Shown here piece after piece: positions 54,415 through 64,000 of a stretch of 64,000 bases of DNA; the stretch's first letter is position 1; every line of letters begins with the position of its first letter. Under the pieces are notes generated by a model. That model was not told where the DNA came from, searched no databases, and saw nothing but the letters and a program-made list of their open reading frames with translations. Made by a program: the position numbers and the translations under genes. The DNA is from Actinomycetospora endophytica (lineage in GTDB: Bacteria; Actinomycetota; Actinomycetes; Mycobacteriales; Pseudonocardiaceae), in the NCBI RefSeq assembly GCF_021026375.1, contig NZ_JAJNDB010000006.1:1-64000 (forward strand), written 5' to 3'.

Positions 54415-55303
54415 CGCGCAGCGCACCTCGGCCGTCGTCGGCTCCGGGGCGGTCGCCGGGTCGATCTCGGAGCTCGCGCCGGGGACGCGGTCGGCGATCA
54501 CCTGCTCGTCGCGCGCCCAGGTCGAGGCGGCCGCGAGGAACCCGGTAGGTCCACTCCTCGGCGAGCGACCGGGTCTCGGCGAACACGATCGGCACCGTCG
54601 GGTAGCGCACCTGCAGCTCGGCCAGGCCCTCGGCGAGGAGGGCCGGCCGTACCCGTTGCAGCGCGAAGACCTGCGAGTACCGGTCCTCCACGACGACGGC
54701 CGCCCGCGAGAGGGTCGCGAGCTCCGCGACGGCGTGACGCAGCGTCGAGTCGAGCAGGTTGCCGACGAGGTCGGCGGGCGACTTCCGCTCGACCGACGCG
54801 ACGAGCGTGTCCCCGACGACGATGGCGTAGTCACCGCAGCTCAGGGCGCGTTTGGTGGTGGAGACCTGCTGGCCGGCGAACCGGTAGGCGTAGCGCTCGT
54901 GGGAGTCGACGACGATCTCCGGCGCCGCCTCGGTACCGGCCGCGCGGGCGGTCGGCGTCCGAACCTGCGGCCGCGCCTGCTTGCGCGTGCGCGGTGACTG
55001 CCAGAAGACCATCTCCCGCCCGCGGGCGCGGGTGTAGACGACCTGGGAGCGCTTCTCCCGGTGTCGGTCGGCCACCACGTCGATCGCCGCGCCGTAGCGG
55101 GCGCACTGCCGCAGCGGCATCCGTTCGACGACGTCGGGTCCGTCCGGCCACTCGTCGCGGTCGACCGGGTGGCAGTAGAGCGCCTTGGTCCGCGGCCACG
55201 TGTCCGACGTCCGGAAGACCAGGCCGTCCCCCAGCGGGACCCACACCAGGTACGCGAGCGTCGAGTCCGGGTCCGGGTTGCGGGCGATGACCAGGTCAGC
55301 CAC
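54379..55303 (-). pseudogene. ERCC4-domain nuclease, apparently frameshifted near its C-terminus
   Basis: About 250 aa of clear ERCC4-type protein: MADLVIARNPDPDSTLAYLV, EIVVDSHERYAYRFAGQQV, VASVERKSPADLVGNLLDST (catalytic ERKS-like motif) and VFAETRSLAEEWTYR. After that point the frame turns into Arg/Gly/Pro-rich noise, while the +1 frame reads FLAAASTWARDEQVIADRVPG, a normal continuation. Removing one G from the GGG at 54541-54543 (CCC on the plus strand) restores it, giving ~307 aa that ends inside the palindromic element. Without correction the frame stops at 54401 (300 aa). Either an inactivating mutation or a sequence error. Role in repair is inferred. Confidence 0.7.
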
Positions 55304-55349
55304 GGCCCCGGACCCTGGTAGGGCCCGGGCCGTGCCTGGTGCTCGCGGC

Positions 55350-56171
55350 CTAGTCGAACAGGTCGGGATCCGTGCGCACGATCTCGTCCCACAGCGGCTG
55401 GAAGGAGAACCAGCCGGAGTAGGCCGACCCGGTCTGCTCCGCGGTGAACTTCGCGTTGGCGTGGTCGATCTGGGTCGGTGTGCCCGCGGCCTCGGCGAGC
55501 AGCTGGGCCTGGCAGTTGCGCTCGGTGTTGACGAACCACCACGCGGCCTCGGCGACGGTGTCGCCGACCGTGAAGATGCCGTGGTTCTGGTGGAACACCA
55601 TCTTCCGGCCGGTCAGCCCGGTGGCGAGCGCGCGCCCGACCTCCGGGTCGAGCACCACCGCGCCGCGCCCCTCGGTGACGACGCCGTGGTTCTCGTAGAG
55701 CGCGCAGGCGTCCTGGGTGATCGGGTCGAGCGGGCGGGCGAGCGACGACCACGCCTTGCCGTACACCGAGTGCGCGTGCGCGGCGGCGACGACGTCCGGG
55801 TGCGCGGCGTGCACCGCGGAGTGGATCACGAAGCCCGCCTGGTTCACCGGCTTCTTCCCGTGCACGACGTCGCCGTGGTGGTTCACGGCGATGAGGTCCG
55901 AGACCCGGATGTGCCGGAAGCTCATCCCGAACGGGTTGACCCAGAACATGTGCGGGTCCTCGGGGTCGCGCACCGTGATGTGACCGGCGATCCCCTCGCC
56001 GAAGCCGAACTTCCCGAAGATCCGGAAGGCGCCCGCGAGCTGCTGCTTGCGGTGGAGCCGCTCCTCTGCGCTCGTCGCGAAACTCGGCGGCTGCGGCATC
56101 TCGATACCCTCCTGGGAGGGCCGGAAGGCGGACATGCCGTCGGTGCTGGGCTCCTGCGTGGGTGCGGCCAT
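55350..56171 (-). CDS. class II aldolase/adducin family protein
   Basis: Product of 273 aa. Seen: GFGEGIAGHITVRDPEDPHMFWVNPFGMSF (in parts), metal-ligand histidines in AAAHAHSVYGKAW, YENHGVV and FHQNHGIFTVG. These fit zinc-dependent fuculose-phosphate-type aldolases and related decarboxylases. The ATG at MAAPTQEPSTDG is 6 nt after CACCGT; the longer in-frame start overlaps the divergent LLM promoter and looks less likely. Substrate unknown. Confidence 0.87.
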   Translation of the reverse strand: MAAPTQEPSTDGMSAFRPSQEGIEMPQPPSFATSAEERLHRKQQLAGAFRIFGKFGFGEGIAGHITVRDPEDPHMFWVNPFGMSFRHIRVSDLIAVNHHGDVVHGKKPVNQAGFVIHSAVHAAHPDVVAAAHAHSVYGKAWSSLARPLDPITQDACALYENHGVVTEGRGAVVLDPEVGRALATGLTGRKMVFHQNHGIFTVGDTVAEAAWWFVNTERNCQAQLLAEAAGTPTQIDHANAKFTAEQTGSAYSGWFSFQPLWDEIVRTDPDLFD

Positions 56172-56248
56172 GCCTCGACGGTGCGCCGCGACACACGCGC
56201 CGGTCAAGGCCTCGTCGGGAGCGGGCGCACCGGAGGATGATCGAGGCC

Positions 56249-57280
56249 ATGCCCGCACCCGGCGTCGCGCTCTCCAAGCTCGGATTCCTCACCATCGGGA
56301 CCTTCGACGGCGACGATCCCGGGCCGGGTCACGAGCACCTGCTGGCCGAGATCGAGCTCGCGGAGCAGCTGGGGTTCGACAGCGTCTGGTTGCGCCACCG
56401 GCACCTGCAGTACGGCGTGTCCTCGCCGGTGACGCTGCTGGCGGCGGCCTCGCAGCGGACCTCGCGCATCGAGTTCGGCACCGCGGTGACACCGCTGGGC
56501 TGGGAGAACCCGCTGCGCTACGCCGAGGACCTCGGCACCCTCGACATCCTCTCCGGCGGCCGGATGAACCCCGGGATCAGCGTCGGCCCACCGATGCACT
56601 GGGACGACGTCAAGGAGGCCCTCTACCCGGACACCGCCGACGTCGAGGACTTCACCTACGAGCGCGTGGCGCGCCTGCACCGCCTGCTGCGCGGCGAGCA
56701 GGCCAGCGCGTTCTCCGGCACCGAGGGCATCGAGCAGTTCTCCGACCACGTCCAGCCGCACTCCCCCGGGCTCGCCGACCGGCTCTGGTACGGCGCGGCG
56801 AGCGAGAGCTCCGCCCGCCGCGCCGGCGAGCAGGGACTGAACCTGCTGACGTCCAGCGTCGTGCGGGTCGCCCCGGACGAGGAGCCGGACTTCGCCGCCA
56901 TCCAGGCCGGCTCGATCCGCGCCTTCCGCGCCGCGCACCCGGCCGGGGACGCGGCCCGGGTCTCGCAGGGCCTCGTCGTCATCCCCACCGACTCGGCGAC
57001 CGCCGAGCAGCGCGCGAAGTACGAGGCCTACGTCGAGGCGCGCACCCCGCGGACGGCCGAGCCGCAGGGCCCGGGCCGGCTGCTCTTCGCCCGGGACATC
57101 CTGGGGACCTCGGCCGAGATCGCCGAGGCGCTGTACGCCCACGCCGGCTTCCGCGAGTCCCGGGAGGTCGTGTTCGCGCTGCCGTTCTCGTTCGCCCACG
57201 ACGACTACGTCCAGATCCTCACCGACATGGCGACGAAGCTGGGTCCGGCGTTGGGGTGGAGCGCTCAGGCGGGGGCATGA
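56249..57280 (+). CDS. LLM-class oxidoreductase (B), tandem pair first copy
   Basis: Luciferase-like oxidoreductase of 343 aa: LGFLTIGTFDGDDPGPGHEH, GFDSVWLRHRHLQ, AAASQRTSRIEFGTAVTPLG, YAEDLGTLDILSGGRMNPGI and RVSQGLVVIPTDS. Very similar to the next gene (tandem duplicate). ATG at MPAPGVAL is preferred to the ATG 12 nt upstream, which would leave no room for the CGGAGG. F420 or FMN cofactor is not decided. Confidence 0.88.
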   Translation: MPAPGVALSKLGFLTIGTFDGDDPGPGHEHLLAEIELAEQLGFDSVWLRHRHLQYGVSSPVTLLAAASQRTSRIEFGTAVTPLGWENPLRYAEDLGTLDILSGGRMNPGISVGPPMHWDDVKEALYPDTADVEDFTYERVARLHRLLRGEQASAFSGTEGIEQFSDHVQPHSPGLADRLWYGAASESSARRAGEQGLNLLTSSVVRVAPDEEPDFAAIQAGSIRAFRAAHPAGDAARVSQGLVVIPTDSATAEQRAKYEAYVEARTPRTAEPQGPGRLLFARDILGTSAEIAEALYAHAGFRESREVVFALPFSFAHDDYVQILTDMATKLGPALGWSAQAGA

Positions 57281-57287
57281 TCGGGGC

Positions 57288-58358
57288 ATGCCGACCCCCG
57301 GTGTGCCCCTGGAGAAGCTCGGTTTCCTGACCCTCGGCACCTACGACGGCGACGATCCCGCCCCGGGACACGAGCACCTGCTCCGGGAGATCGTCCTGGG
57401 TGAGGAGCTCGGGTTCGACTCGGTGTGGCTGCGTCACCGGCACTTCCAGTCCGGCATCTCCTCGCCGGTGACGATGCTCGCGGCGGCCTCGCAGCGCACG
57501 TCGCGGATCGACTTCGGGACCGCCGTGACCCCGCTGGGCTGGGAGAACCCGCTGCGCTACGCCGAGGACCTGGGCACCCTCGACATCCTCTCCGGCGGGC
57601 GGATGAACCCGGGCATCAGCGTCGGCCCGCCGATCCACTGGGACGACGTCAAGGGCGGGCTCTACCCCGACACCGCCGACGTCGAGGACCTCACCTACAC
57701 CCGGGTGGAGCGCCTGCTGCGGATCCTGCGTCGCGAGCCGGTCAGCACCTTCTCCGGCGTCGACGGCATCGAGTCGTTCACCGACTGGGTCCAGCCGCAC
57801 TCCCCCGGGCTCGCCGACCGGGTCTGGTACGGCGGCGGCAGCCGGCGCTCGGTGCGCTGGGCCGGCGAGCAGGGCCTCGCGATGCTCACCAGCAACGTGA
57901 TCCAGTCCGAGGGCCACGACCTCGGCGACGACGCCTCCCGGGTCTTCGAGCAGATCCAGCGCGAGCAGATCGAGCTGTTCCGGTCCGTGCACCCGCTCGG
58001 CGGGGCGGCGCGGGTGTCGCAGGGCCTCGTCGTCATCCCCACCGACACCGCGACCGCCGACCAGGAGGCGCGCTACCGCGCGTACGTCGAGGCCCGCACG
58101 CCCCGGACCGCGGTCGCCCACGGGCCCCGTCAGATGCTCTTCGCCCGTGACCTGGTGGGGTCGTCGGAGGAGATCGCCGAGGCGTTGTACACGAACGCCG
58201 CGTTCCGGGAGGTCCGCGAGGTGGTGTGGGCGCTGCCGTTCACCTTCGAGCACGCCGACTACGTGCAGATCCTCACCGACATGGCGACGAAGCTCGGGCC
58301 GGCTCTGGGATGGTCGCCCAGGGCGAGCGGAGCGACGGGGATCGGGGCGGCCGGATGA
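57288..58358 (+). CDS. LLM-class oxidoreductase (B'), tandem pair second copy
   Basis: Paralogue of the preceding gene, 356 aa, with the same block order: LGFLTLGTYDGDDPAPGHEH, SVWLRHRHFQSG, RIDFGTAVTPLGWENPLRYA, GGRMNPGISVGPPIHWDD, SQGLVVIPTDTATAD. It differs by a short insertion after LTSNV and a 14-residue tail. It starts 7 bp after the first copy with CATGAT 6 nt before the ATG, and its stop overlaps the enoyl-CoA hydratase start (ATGA). Confidence 0.88.
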   Translation: MPTPGVPLEKLGFLTLGTYDGDDPAPGHEHLLREIVLGEELGFDSVWLRHRHFQSGISSPVTMLAAASQRTSRIDFGTAVTPLGWENPLRYAEDLGTLDILSGGRMNPGISVGPPIHWDDVKGGLYPDTADVEDLTYTRVERLLRILRREPVSTFSGVDGIESFTDWVQPHSPGLADRVWYGGGSRRSVRWAGEQGLAMLTSNVIQSEGHDLGDDASRVFEQIQREQIELFRSVHPLGGAARVSQGLVVIPTDTATADQEARYRAYVEARTPRTAVAHGPRQMLFARDLVGSSEEIAEALYTNAAFREVREVVWALPFTFEHADYVQILTDMATKLGPALGWSPRASGATGIGAAG

Positions 58359-59125
58359 GTGTCCACGTGGAGCATGACGGACCGGTCACGACGGTGACCC
58401 TCGACCGGCCCGCGCGCCGCAACGCCGTCGACGGGCCGACGGCGGCCGCGCTGGCCGACGCGTTCCGGGCCTTCGACGCCGACGACGACGCCGCGGTCGC
58501 CGTGCTGCACGGCGCGGGCGGGACGTTCTGCGCGGGCGCCGACCTCACCGCCGTCGCCACCCCCGACGGCAACCGGACGGAGCCCGACGGCGACGGCCCG
58601 ATGGGGCCGACCCGGCTGCGGCTGTCGAAGCCGGTGATCGCCGCCGTCGCCGGGCACGCGGTGGCCGGCGGGCTGGAGCTCGCGTGCTGGTGCGACCTGC
58701 GGGTGGCCGACGAGACCGCCGTGTTCGGGGTGTTCTGCCGGCGCTGGGGCGTGCCGCTGATCGACGGCGGGACGGTGCGGCTGCCCCGGCTCATCGGGAC
58801 GAGCCGCGCGATGGACCTGGTGCTCACCGGTCGCCCGGTCGGTGCGGCGGAGGCGCACGCGATCGGGCTGGCGAACCGGGTGGTCCCGGCCGGGGAGGCA
58901 CTGGCGGCGGCCCAGGCACTGGCACTGGAGCTCGCGGCATTCCCACAGGTCTGCCTGCGTGGCGACCGGGCGTCGGTGCTCGACCAGGAGGGGCTCGACG
59001 AGCAGGCCGCCCTGGCCGCGGAGTTCGCGCGGGGCCGGGCGGCCCTGGACGCCGAGACCGTGGCCGGCGCTGCCCGGTTCGCCGCAGGCGAGGGCCGTCA
59101 CGGCTCGTTCGGGGCCGACGCTTGA
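58355..59125 (+). CDS. enoyl-CoA hydratase/isomerase family protein
   Basis: Crotonase-fold protein of 256 aa. Seen: VTTVTLDRPARRNAVDGPTA, the oxyanion segment GAGGTFCAGADL, and AVAGHAVAGGLELACWCDLRVA with the catalytic-region Gly/Glu residues. Coupled to the upstream LLM gene by ATGA. Likely acts on a CoA thioester in the same catabolic route; hydratase versus isomerase or hydrolase cannot be told. Confidence 0.9.
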   Translation: MSVHVEHDGPVTTVTLDRPARRNAVDGPTAAALADAFRAFDADDDAAVAVLHGAGGTFCAGADLTAVATPDGNRTEPDGDGPMGPTRLRLSKPVIAAVAGHAVAGGLELACWCDLRVADETAVFGVFCRRWGVPLIDGGTVRLPRLIGTSRAMDLVLTGRPVGAAEAHAIGLANRVVPAGEALAAAQALALELAAFPQVCLRGDRASVLDQEGLDEQAALAAEFARGRAALDAETVAGAARFAAGEGRHGSFGADA

Positions 59126-59150
59126 CGTCCTGGTCGACGAGACCGAAGAA

Positions 59151-59172
59151 CCTTCGACATCTCCGTCGAAGG
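59151..59172. promoter_or_regulatory. 22-bp inverted repeat before the SDR gene
   Basis: CCTTCGAC and GTCGAAGG are perfect 8-bp arms with a 6-bp spacer, ending 8 bp before the SDR ATG. Could be an operator or a hairpin terminating the LLM-hydratase transcript. Confidence 0.4.
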
Positions 59173-59180
59173 GTGTCCGC

Positions 59181-59935
<755 letters not shown>

Positions 59936-62900
59936 CTAGCCCAGGCAGCGGGGTCCGAGCAGGGCCTTGAGGTCGCCCATCAACGCACCCGAGTTGGTGA
60001 CCTTGAGCCCGTCGTCGAGCCGCAGGACGTGGCTCGCCCCGTTCGCGGCCAGCAGCGTCAGGTGCACCTCGCTCGGCCCCGGGTGCGCGACGAGCACCTC
60101 CTTGAACTTGCCGACCCGCTCCGGCGTGCACTTCGCGCTCTCGATCTGCACGCGGACCGGTGCGGCGGCGCCCGACCCCGTGGACAGGTCGGGAACGGCG
60201 AGGTCCTCGACGAACAGGCTGACGCGGTCGTCGCGCTTGTTGACCTTGCCCTTGAGCAGCACGATCGCGTCCTCGGACACGTCGATCGACACCGCCGCGT
60301 AGGTCCGCGGGAAGAACAGCACCTCGATTCCGGCGGCGAGGTCCTCGATCTGCGCCGACGCCCAGGGCTCGCCCTTCTTGTTCACCCGGCGCGTGACGCT
60401 CGCGAGGATGCCGCCGACGGTGACCGCGGCGCCCTCCGCCACGTCCCCTTCGAGGATCTTCGTGATGGGGGTGTCGGCGCGGCTGGCGAGGACGTGCTCG
60501 ATCCCGTTCAGCGGGTGGCCGGAGACGTAGAGGCCGAGCATCTCGCGCTCGAGGGCGAGGCGGTGCTTGGGCTCCCACTCCCCCTCCGGCACCTTGACGT
60601 CGAACATCCCGGTGGTGTCCGAGGGGTCGTCGTCCGCCTGGTCGTCGTCGAAGGATCCGAACAGGTCGAACTGGCCGTCCGCCTCGGCGCGCTTGGTGGT
60701 CATCACCGAGTCGATCGCCTCGGCGTGCACCAGGGCGAGGCCCTTGCGCGGGTGGCCGAGCGAGTCGAACGCGCCGGCCTTGACCAGCGACTCGACCACC
60801 TTCTTGTTGCAGACCTGCTGCTCGACCTTGCGCAGGAAGTCCGAGAAGTCGGAGTAGCTCCCCTTCTCGCGGCGGGTGGCGACGATCGAGTCGACCACGT
60901 TGGTGCCGACGTTGCGGATCGCCGAGAGGCCGAACCGGATGTCGTCGCCGACCGGGGCGAAGTCGCGCACCGAGTCGTTGACGTCGGGCGGGAGCACCGT
61001 GATGCCCATCTTGCGGCACTCGGACAGGTAGATGGCCGCCTTGTCCTTGTCGTCGCGGACGCTGGTGAGCACCGCGGCCATGTACTCGGCGGGGTAGTTC
61101 GCCTTGAGGTAGGCCGTCCAGTACGAGACCACGCCGTAGGCCGCGGAGTGCGCGCGGTTGAACGCGTAGTCCGAGAACGGCAGCAGGATGTCCCAGAGCG
61201 TCTTGATCGCGTCGTTGGAGTAGCCGTTGTCGCGCATGCCCTGGGCGAAACCCTCGTACTCCTTGTCGAGGATCTCCTTCTTCTTCTTGCCCATGGCGCG
61301 GCGGAGCAGGTCGGCCTTGCCCAGCGAGTAGCCCGCGAGCACCTGGGCGATCGCCATGACCTGCTCCTGGTACACGATCAGGCCGTAGGTCTCGCCCAGC
61401 ACCTCCTTGAGCGGCTCGGCCAGCTCCGGGTGGATGGCCTTGACCTCTTGCCGCTTGTTCTTGCGGTCGGCGTAGTCGTTGTGCGCGTTGGCGCCCATCG
61501 GACCGGGCCGGTAGAGCGCGCCGACGGCGGAGATGTCGTCGAACTCGGTGGGGGCCATGCGCCGCAGCAGGTCGCGCATCGGGCCGCCGTCGAGCTGGAA
61601 GACGCCCAGGGTGTCGCCGCGGGAGAGCAGCTCGTAGGTCGGCCTGTCGTCGAGCCCGAGGTTGTCGAGGTCGAGCGGCTCCTTGCCGTTGAGCGTGATG
61701 TTGTTCAGCGCGTCGTCGATGATCGTGAGGTTGCGCAGGCCGAGGAAGTCCATCTTCAGCAGCCCGAGGGTCTCGCAGACCCCCATGTCGAACTGCGTGA
61801 TGATCGCGCCGTCGGCCTCGCGGCGCTGGATCGGGATCACGTCGAGGAGGTTCTCCTTCGACATGATCACGCCGGCGGCGTGCACACCCCACTGCCGCTT
61901 GAGGCCCTCGAGGTCCTTCGCGGTGTCGACGATCTCCTTGACCTGCGGGTCCGACTCGTAGAGCGCCCGCATCTCGGTGGCCTCGGAGTAGCGCTTGTGG
62001 CTGGGGTCGAACACCCCGGAGAGCGGGATGTCCTTGCCCATCACCGGTGGCGGCATCGACTTGGTGATGCGGTCGGCCACCGCGTAGCCGGGCTGCCCGT
62101 AGAGCACGCGCGCGGAGTCCTTGATCGCGGCCTTCGCCTTGATCGTGGAGTAGGTGATGATCTGGGCGATCTTCTCCTCGCCGTACTTCTCGGTGACGTA
62201 GCGGATCATCTCGCCACGCCGGCGCTCGTCGAAGTCCATGTCGATGTCGGGCATGGAGACGCGCTCGGGGTTGAGGAAGCGCTCGAAGATCAGCTTGTGG
62301 TGGATCGGGTCGAGCTCGGTGATCCCCAGGACATAGGCCACGAGGCTGCCCGCCGCGGATCCACGGCCGGGCCCGACGCGCAGGTTGACCTCACGCGCGT
62401 GGTTGATGAGGTCGGCGGTCACCAGGAAGTAGCCCGGGTACCCCATCTGCATGATGACCGAGACCTCGTACTCGGCCTGCTTGCGGTAGTTGTCCGGGAT
62501 GCCGTTCGGGAACCGCCAGTGCAGCCCCCGCTCGACCTCCTTGACGAGCCAGCTGCCCTCGGTCTCCCCCTCGGGGACCGGCGCCACCGGCTGCAGGTCG
62601 CGGCCCTCGGTGAACTCGACGTCGACCCGCTCGGCGACGGCGAGGGTGTTGTCGCACGCCTCGGGGAAGATCGGGTCCCACTGGTCGCGCATCTCGCGCG
62701 CGCTCTTGAGGTAGAAGTCCTGCGCGTCGAACCGGAAGCGGTTCGGGTCGTTCATCGTCTTGCCGGTCTGGACGCAGAGCAGCACCTCGTGCGGCTTGGC
62801 GTCCTTGGCGTAGGTGTAGTGCAGGTCGTTCGTGGCCAGGCCGGGCAGGTCGAGCTTCTTCTTGAGGTCGTAGAGGTCGTCCCGGACCCGGCGCTCGATC

Positions 62901-63481
62901 TCGATGCCGTGGTCCATCAGCTCGCAGAAGAAGTTGTCCTTGCCGAAGATGTCCCGGTAGTCGCTCGCGGCCTGCATCGCGCCGTCGCGGTCGCCCTGCT
63001 GGAGCAGGCGCGCGACCTCGCCCGACGGGCAGCCCGTCGTCGCGATGATCCCCTTGCCGTAGGTCTCCAGCAGCTCGCGGTCCATGCGCGGCTTGTAGTA
63101 GTACCCCTCGAGGCTGGCGAGGCTGGAGAGCCGGAAGAGGTTGTGCATCCCCTCGGTGTTCTCCGCCAGCAGCGTCATGTGGGTGTACATGAGGTCGGGG
63201 TTGTCGCTGCCGTTGGCGTTCTGCCCGATGGAGGCGCGCTTGCGCTCGTGGCGCGAGCCCGGCGCGATGTACCCCTCCATGCCGATGATCGGCTTCACCC
63301 CGTGCGCCTTCGACTTCTTCCAGAACTCGTAGGCGCCGTAGGTGTTGCCGTGGTCGGTCATGGCCAGGGCGGGCATGCCCATGCGCGCGGCCTCGGAGAA
63401 CAGGTCGTCCAACCGGGCGGCCCCGTCGAGCATGGAGAACTCGGTATGGGTGTGGAGGTGGACGAACGAGTCGTCGGACAC
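59936..63481 (-). CDS. dnaE: DNA polymerase III alpha subunit
   Basis: Replicative polymerase, 1181 aa, close to mycobacterial DnaE1 length. Seen: PHP domain beginning [15 protein letters not shown] with [16 protein letters not shown]; catalytic palm aspartates in [17 protein letters not shown] and in [15 protein letters not shown] nearby; [45 protein letters not shown]-terminal OB fold ([18 protein letters not shown]). GTG start 8 nt after GGGGAGG. The PHP histidines suggest a metal site and possible proofreading, as described for mycobacterial DnaE1. Confidence 0.97.
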   Translation of the reverse strand: MSDDSFVHLHTHTEFSMLDGAARLDDLFSEAARMGMPALAMTDHGNTYGAYEFWKKSKAHGVKPIIGMEGYIAPGSRHERKRASIGQNANGSDNPDLMYTHMTLLAENTEGMHNLFRLSSLASLEGYYYKPRMDRELLETYGKGIIATTGCPSGEVARLLQQGDRDGAMQAASDYRDIFGKDNFFCELMDHGIEIERRVRDDLYDLKKKLDLPGLATNDLHYTYAKDAKPHEVLLCVQTGKTMNDPNRFRFDAQDFYLKSAREMRDQWDPIFPEACDNTLAVAERVDVEFTEGRDLQPVAPVPEGETEGSWLVKEVERGLHWRFPNGIPDNYRKQAEYEVSVIMQMGYPGYFLVTADLINHAREVNLRVGPGRGSAAGSLVAYVLGITELDPIHHKLIFERFLNPERVSMPDIDMDFDERRRGEMIRYVTEKYGEEKIAQIITYSTIKAKAAIKDSARVLYGQPGYAVADRITKSMPPPVMGKDIPLSGVFDPSHKRYSEATEMRALYESDPQVKEIVDTAKDLEGLKRQWGVHAAGVIMSKENLLDVIPIQRREADGAIITQFDMGVCETLGLLKMDFLGLRNLTIIDDALNNITLNGKEPLDLDNLGLDDRPTYELLSRGDTLGVFQLDGGPMRDLLRRMAPTEFDDISAVGALYRPGPMGANAHNDYADRKNKRQEVKAIHPELAEPLKEVLGETYGLIVYQEQVMAIAQVLAGYSLGKADLLRRAMGKKKKEILDKEYEGFAQGMRDNGYSNDAIKTLWDILLPFSDYAFNRAHSAAYGVVSYWTAYLKANYPAEYMAAVLTSVRDDKDKAAIYLSECRKMGITVLPPDVNDSVRDFAPVGDDIRFGLSAIRNVGTNVVDSIVATRREKGSYSDFSDFLRKVEQQVCNKKVVESLVKAGAFDSLGHPRKGLALVHAEAIDSVMTTKRAEADGQFDLFGSFDDDQADDDPSDTTGMFDVKVPEGEWEPKHRLALEREMLGLYVSGHPLNGIEHVLASRADTPITKILEGDVAEGAAVTVGGILASVTRRVNKKGEPWASAQIEDLAAGIEVLFFPRTYAAVSIDVSEDAIVLLKGKVNKRDDRVSLFVEDLAVPDLSTGSGAAAPVRVQIESAKCTPERVGKFKEVLVAHPGPSEVHLTLLAANGASHVLRLDDGLKVTNSGALMGDLKALLGPRCLG

Positions 63482-63526
63482 GCCAGGAACCTCCCCGCAG
63501 GAACGGCCATCGGGACGCGGGCAACG

Positions 63527-63883
63527 CTACCTCTCGGGTCCGACAGCCTGGCCGCTCACTCGGGCGGTGGGACGTCGGTGCTGCTCATCGCCCCGCGACG
63601 GCGTGTCGACACCTCGAGCAAGCTCGAGGCCCGGGCACCGGCCGCACGGGCAGCACACCGAGCCGTCGCACGGGAGCGGCCGGAGGTCCTCGTCGCACCC
63701 GTCGTCGTCGTACCCGCAGTCGTCGAACCCGTCGTCGACCTCGAGCCGGGCGTCGAGGTTCTCGACCCCGCTCGCGAACCGGAGCCACTCGTCGGGACGG
63801 ACGCTCCCGCCCTGCCGCACCCGCTGCACGAGCGCGACGTCCCACGCCGTCAGCCCCTCGATCCGCCGTCCTGTCCGCCTCAT
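63527..63883 (-). CDS. hypothetical small Cys-rich acidic protein
   Basis: Unrecognised 118-aa protein. The ATG is preceded at 5 nt by GAGGAGGG, a strong Shine-Dalgarno, supporting expression. The N-terminal third (GLTAWDVALVQRVRQGGSVRP) looks folded and basic; the middle is acidic (DDGFDDCGYDDDGCDED) with a cysteine cluster in CDGSVCCPCGRCPG; the tail is Arg/Gly-rich. Seven cysteines could bind metal. It lies 45 bp before dnaE in the same direction. The function is unknown. Confidence 0.55.
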   Translation of the reverse strand: MRRTGRRIEGLTAWDVALVQRVRQGGSVRPDEWLRFASGVENLDARLEVDDGFDDCGYDDDGCDEDLRPLPCDGSVCCPCGRCPGLELARGVDTPSRGDEQHRRPTARVSGQAVGPER

Positions 63884-63969
63884 GGCGACCCTCCTCACCT
63901 CGTCGGTGAGCGGAGAGTGGCAGGAGGGTCCGACAGTCACCGGCGGTAGCGACCCGCCGTCGGGATGGC

Positions 63970-64000
63970 CTACAGGACGCCGGCGCCCTGCAGGGCGGCC
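63970..64000 (-). CDS. possible C-terminal end of a minus-strand gene cut by the right edge
   Basis: Reading from the edge, nine codons (AALQGAGVL) precede a TAG stop. GC-rich third positions fit coding sequence, but nine codons cannot prove a gene. Confidence 0.3.
   Translation of the reverse strand, partial: AALQGAGVL

Noticed and set aside
60029-63949. 1306-aa open frame on the plus strand opposite dnaE
   Set aside because: Same reason: shadow of a real gene, low-complexity composition, no recognisable motif.

Overview
The window is very GC-rich, densely coding actinobacterial chromosome. Gene order matches the mycobacterial core closely (uvrA-infC-rpmI-rplT-tsnR-pheS-pheT, argCJBDFR-H-mpg-tyrS, nadABC beside a Nudix regulator, bioA/F/D/B with bsaP, dnaE1). 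F420-type LLM oxidoreductases, a PaaX regulator and GTG-rich, often leaderless, starts also fit an actinomycete. A member of Pseudonocardiaceae (Pseudonocardia/Actinomycetospora type) is my best guess, from general character only. I see no transposase, integrase, CRISPR array or tRNA.

Left part (1-17.8 kb): the first bases are the 5' end of a 16S rRNA gene leaving the left edge on the minus strand, with its leader, boxA-like element and candidate promoters. tyrS, mpg and a tightly overlapping arginine operon (argC-J-B-D-F-R-H, no argG) follow; argC carries ARG-box-like operators on a leaderless promoter. Next are a membrane-anchored NDH-2-like oxidoreductase, an acyl-CoA synthetase-like ligase, a winged-helix (HTH_42) protein, a thiamine-diphosphate 2-oxo-acid decarboxylase, and a divergent alpha/beta hydrolase-TetR pair with a 27-bp operator.

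Centre (17.8-49.7 kb): a translation/repair block (pheT, pheS, tsnR, rplT, rpmI, infC with an ATC start, uvrA); an MBL-fold hydrolase; two tandem EAL-DICT proteins; an S4 RNA-binding protein; two tandem secreted GH12 glycoside hydrolases; nadABC with a coupled FAD oxidoreductase, an NrtR-type regulator and a palindromic operator; a LON-domain protein; and a scattered biotin block (bioA, bioF, bioD, bioB, bsaP). The biotin block is interrupted by a SulP-carbonic anhydrase fusion, a zinc-ribbon protein and an SPFH/ribbon-helix-helix module with its own palindrome.

Right part (49.7-64 kb): an accessory catabolic stretch (PaaX regulator, three LLM oxidoreductases, VOC protein, succinate-semialdehyde-type dehydrogenase, amidohydrolase, class II aldolase, enoyl-CoA hydratase, SDR), an ERCC4-type nuclease, then dnaE and a small Cys-rich protein. 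The nuclease and the SDR each look frameshifted.

Non-coding structure adds three related palindromic elements (near 17.75, 51.6 and 54.4 kb) whose arms supply the stop codons of adjacent genes, a 35-bp repeat present in two unrelated genes in different reading frames, and a recurrent TANNNT-like hexamer 6-8 nt before many start codons, suggesting widespread leaderless transcription.
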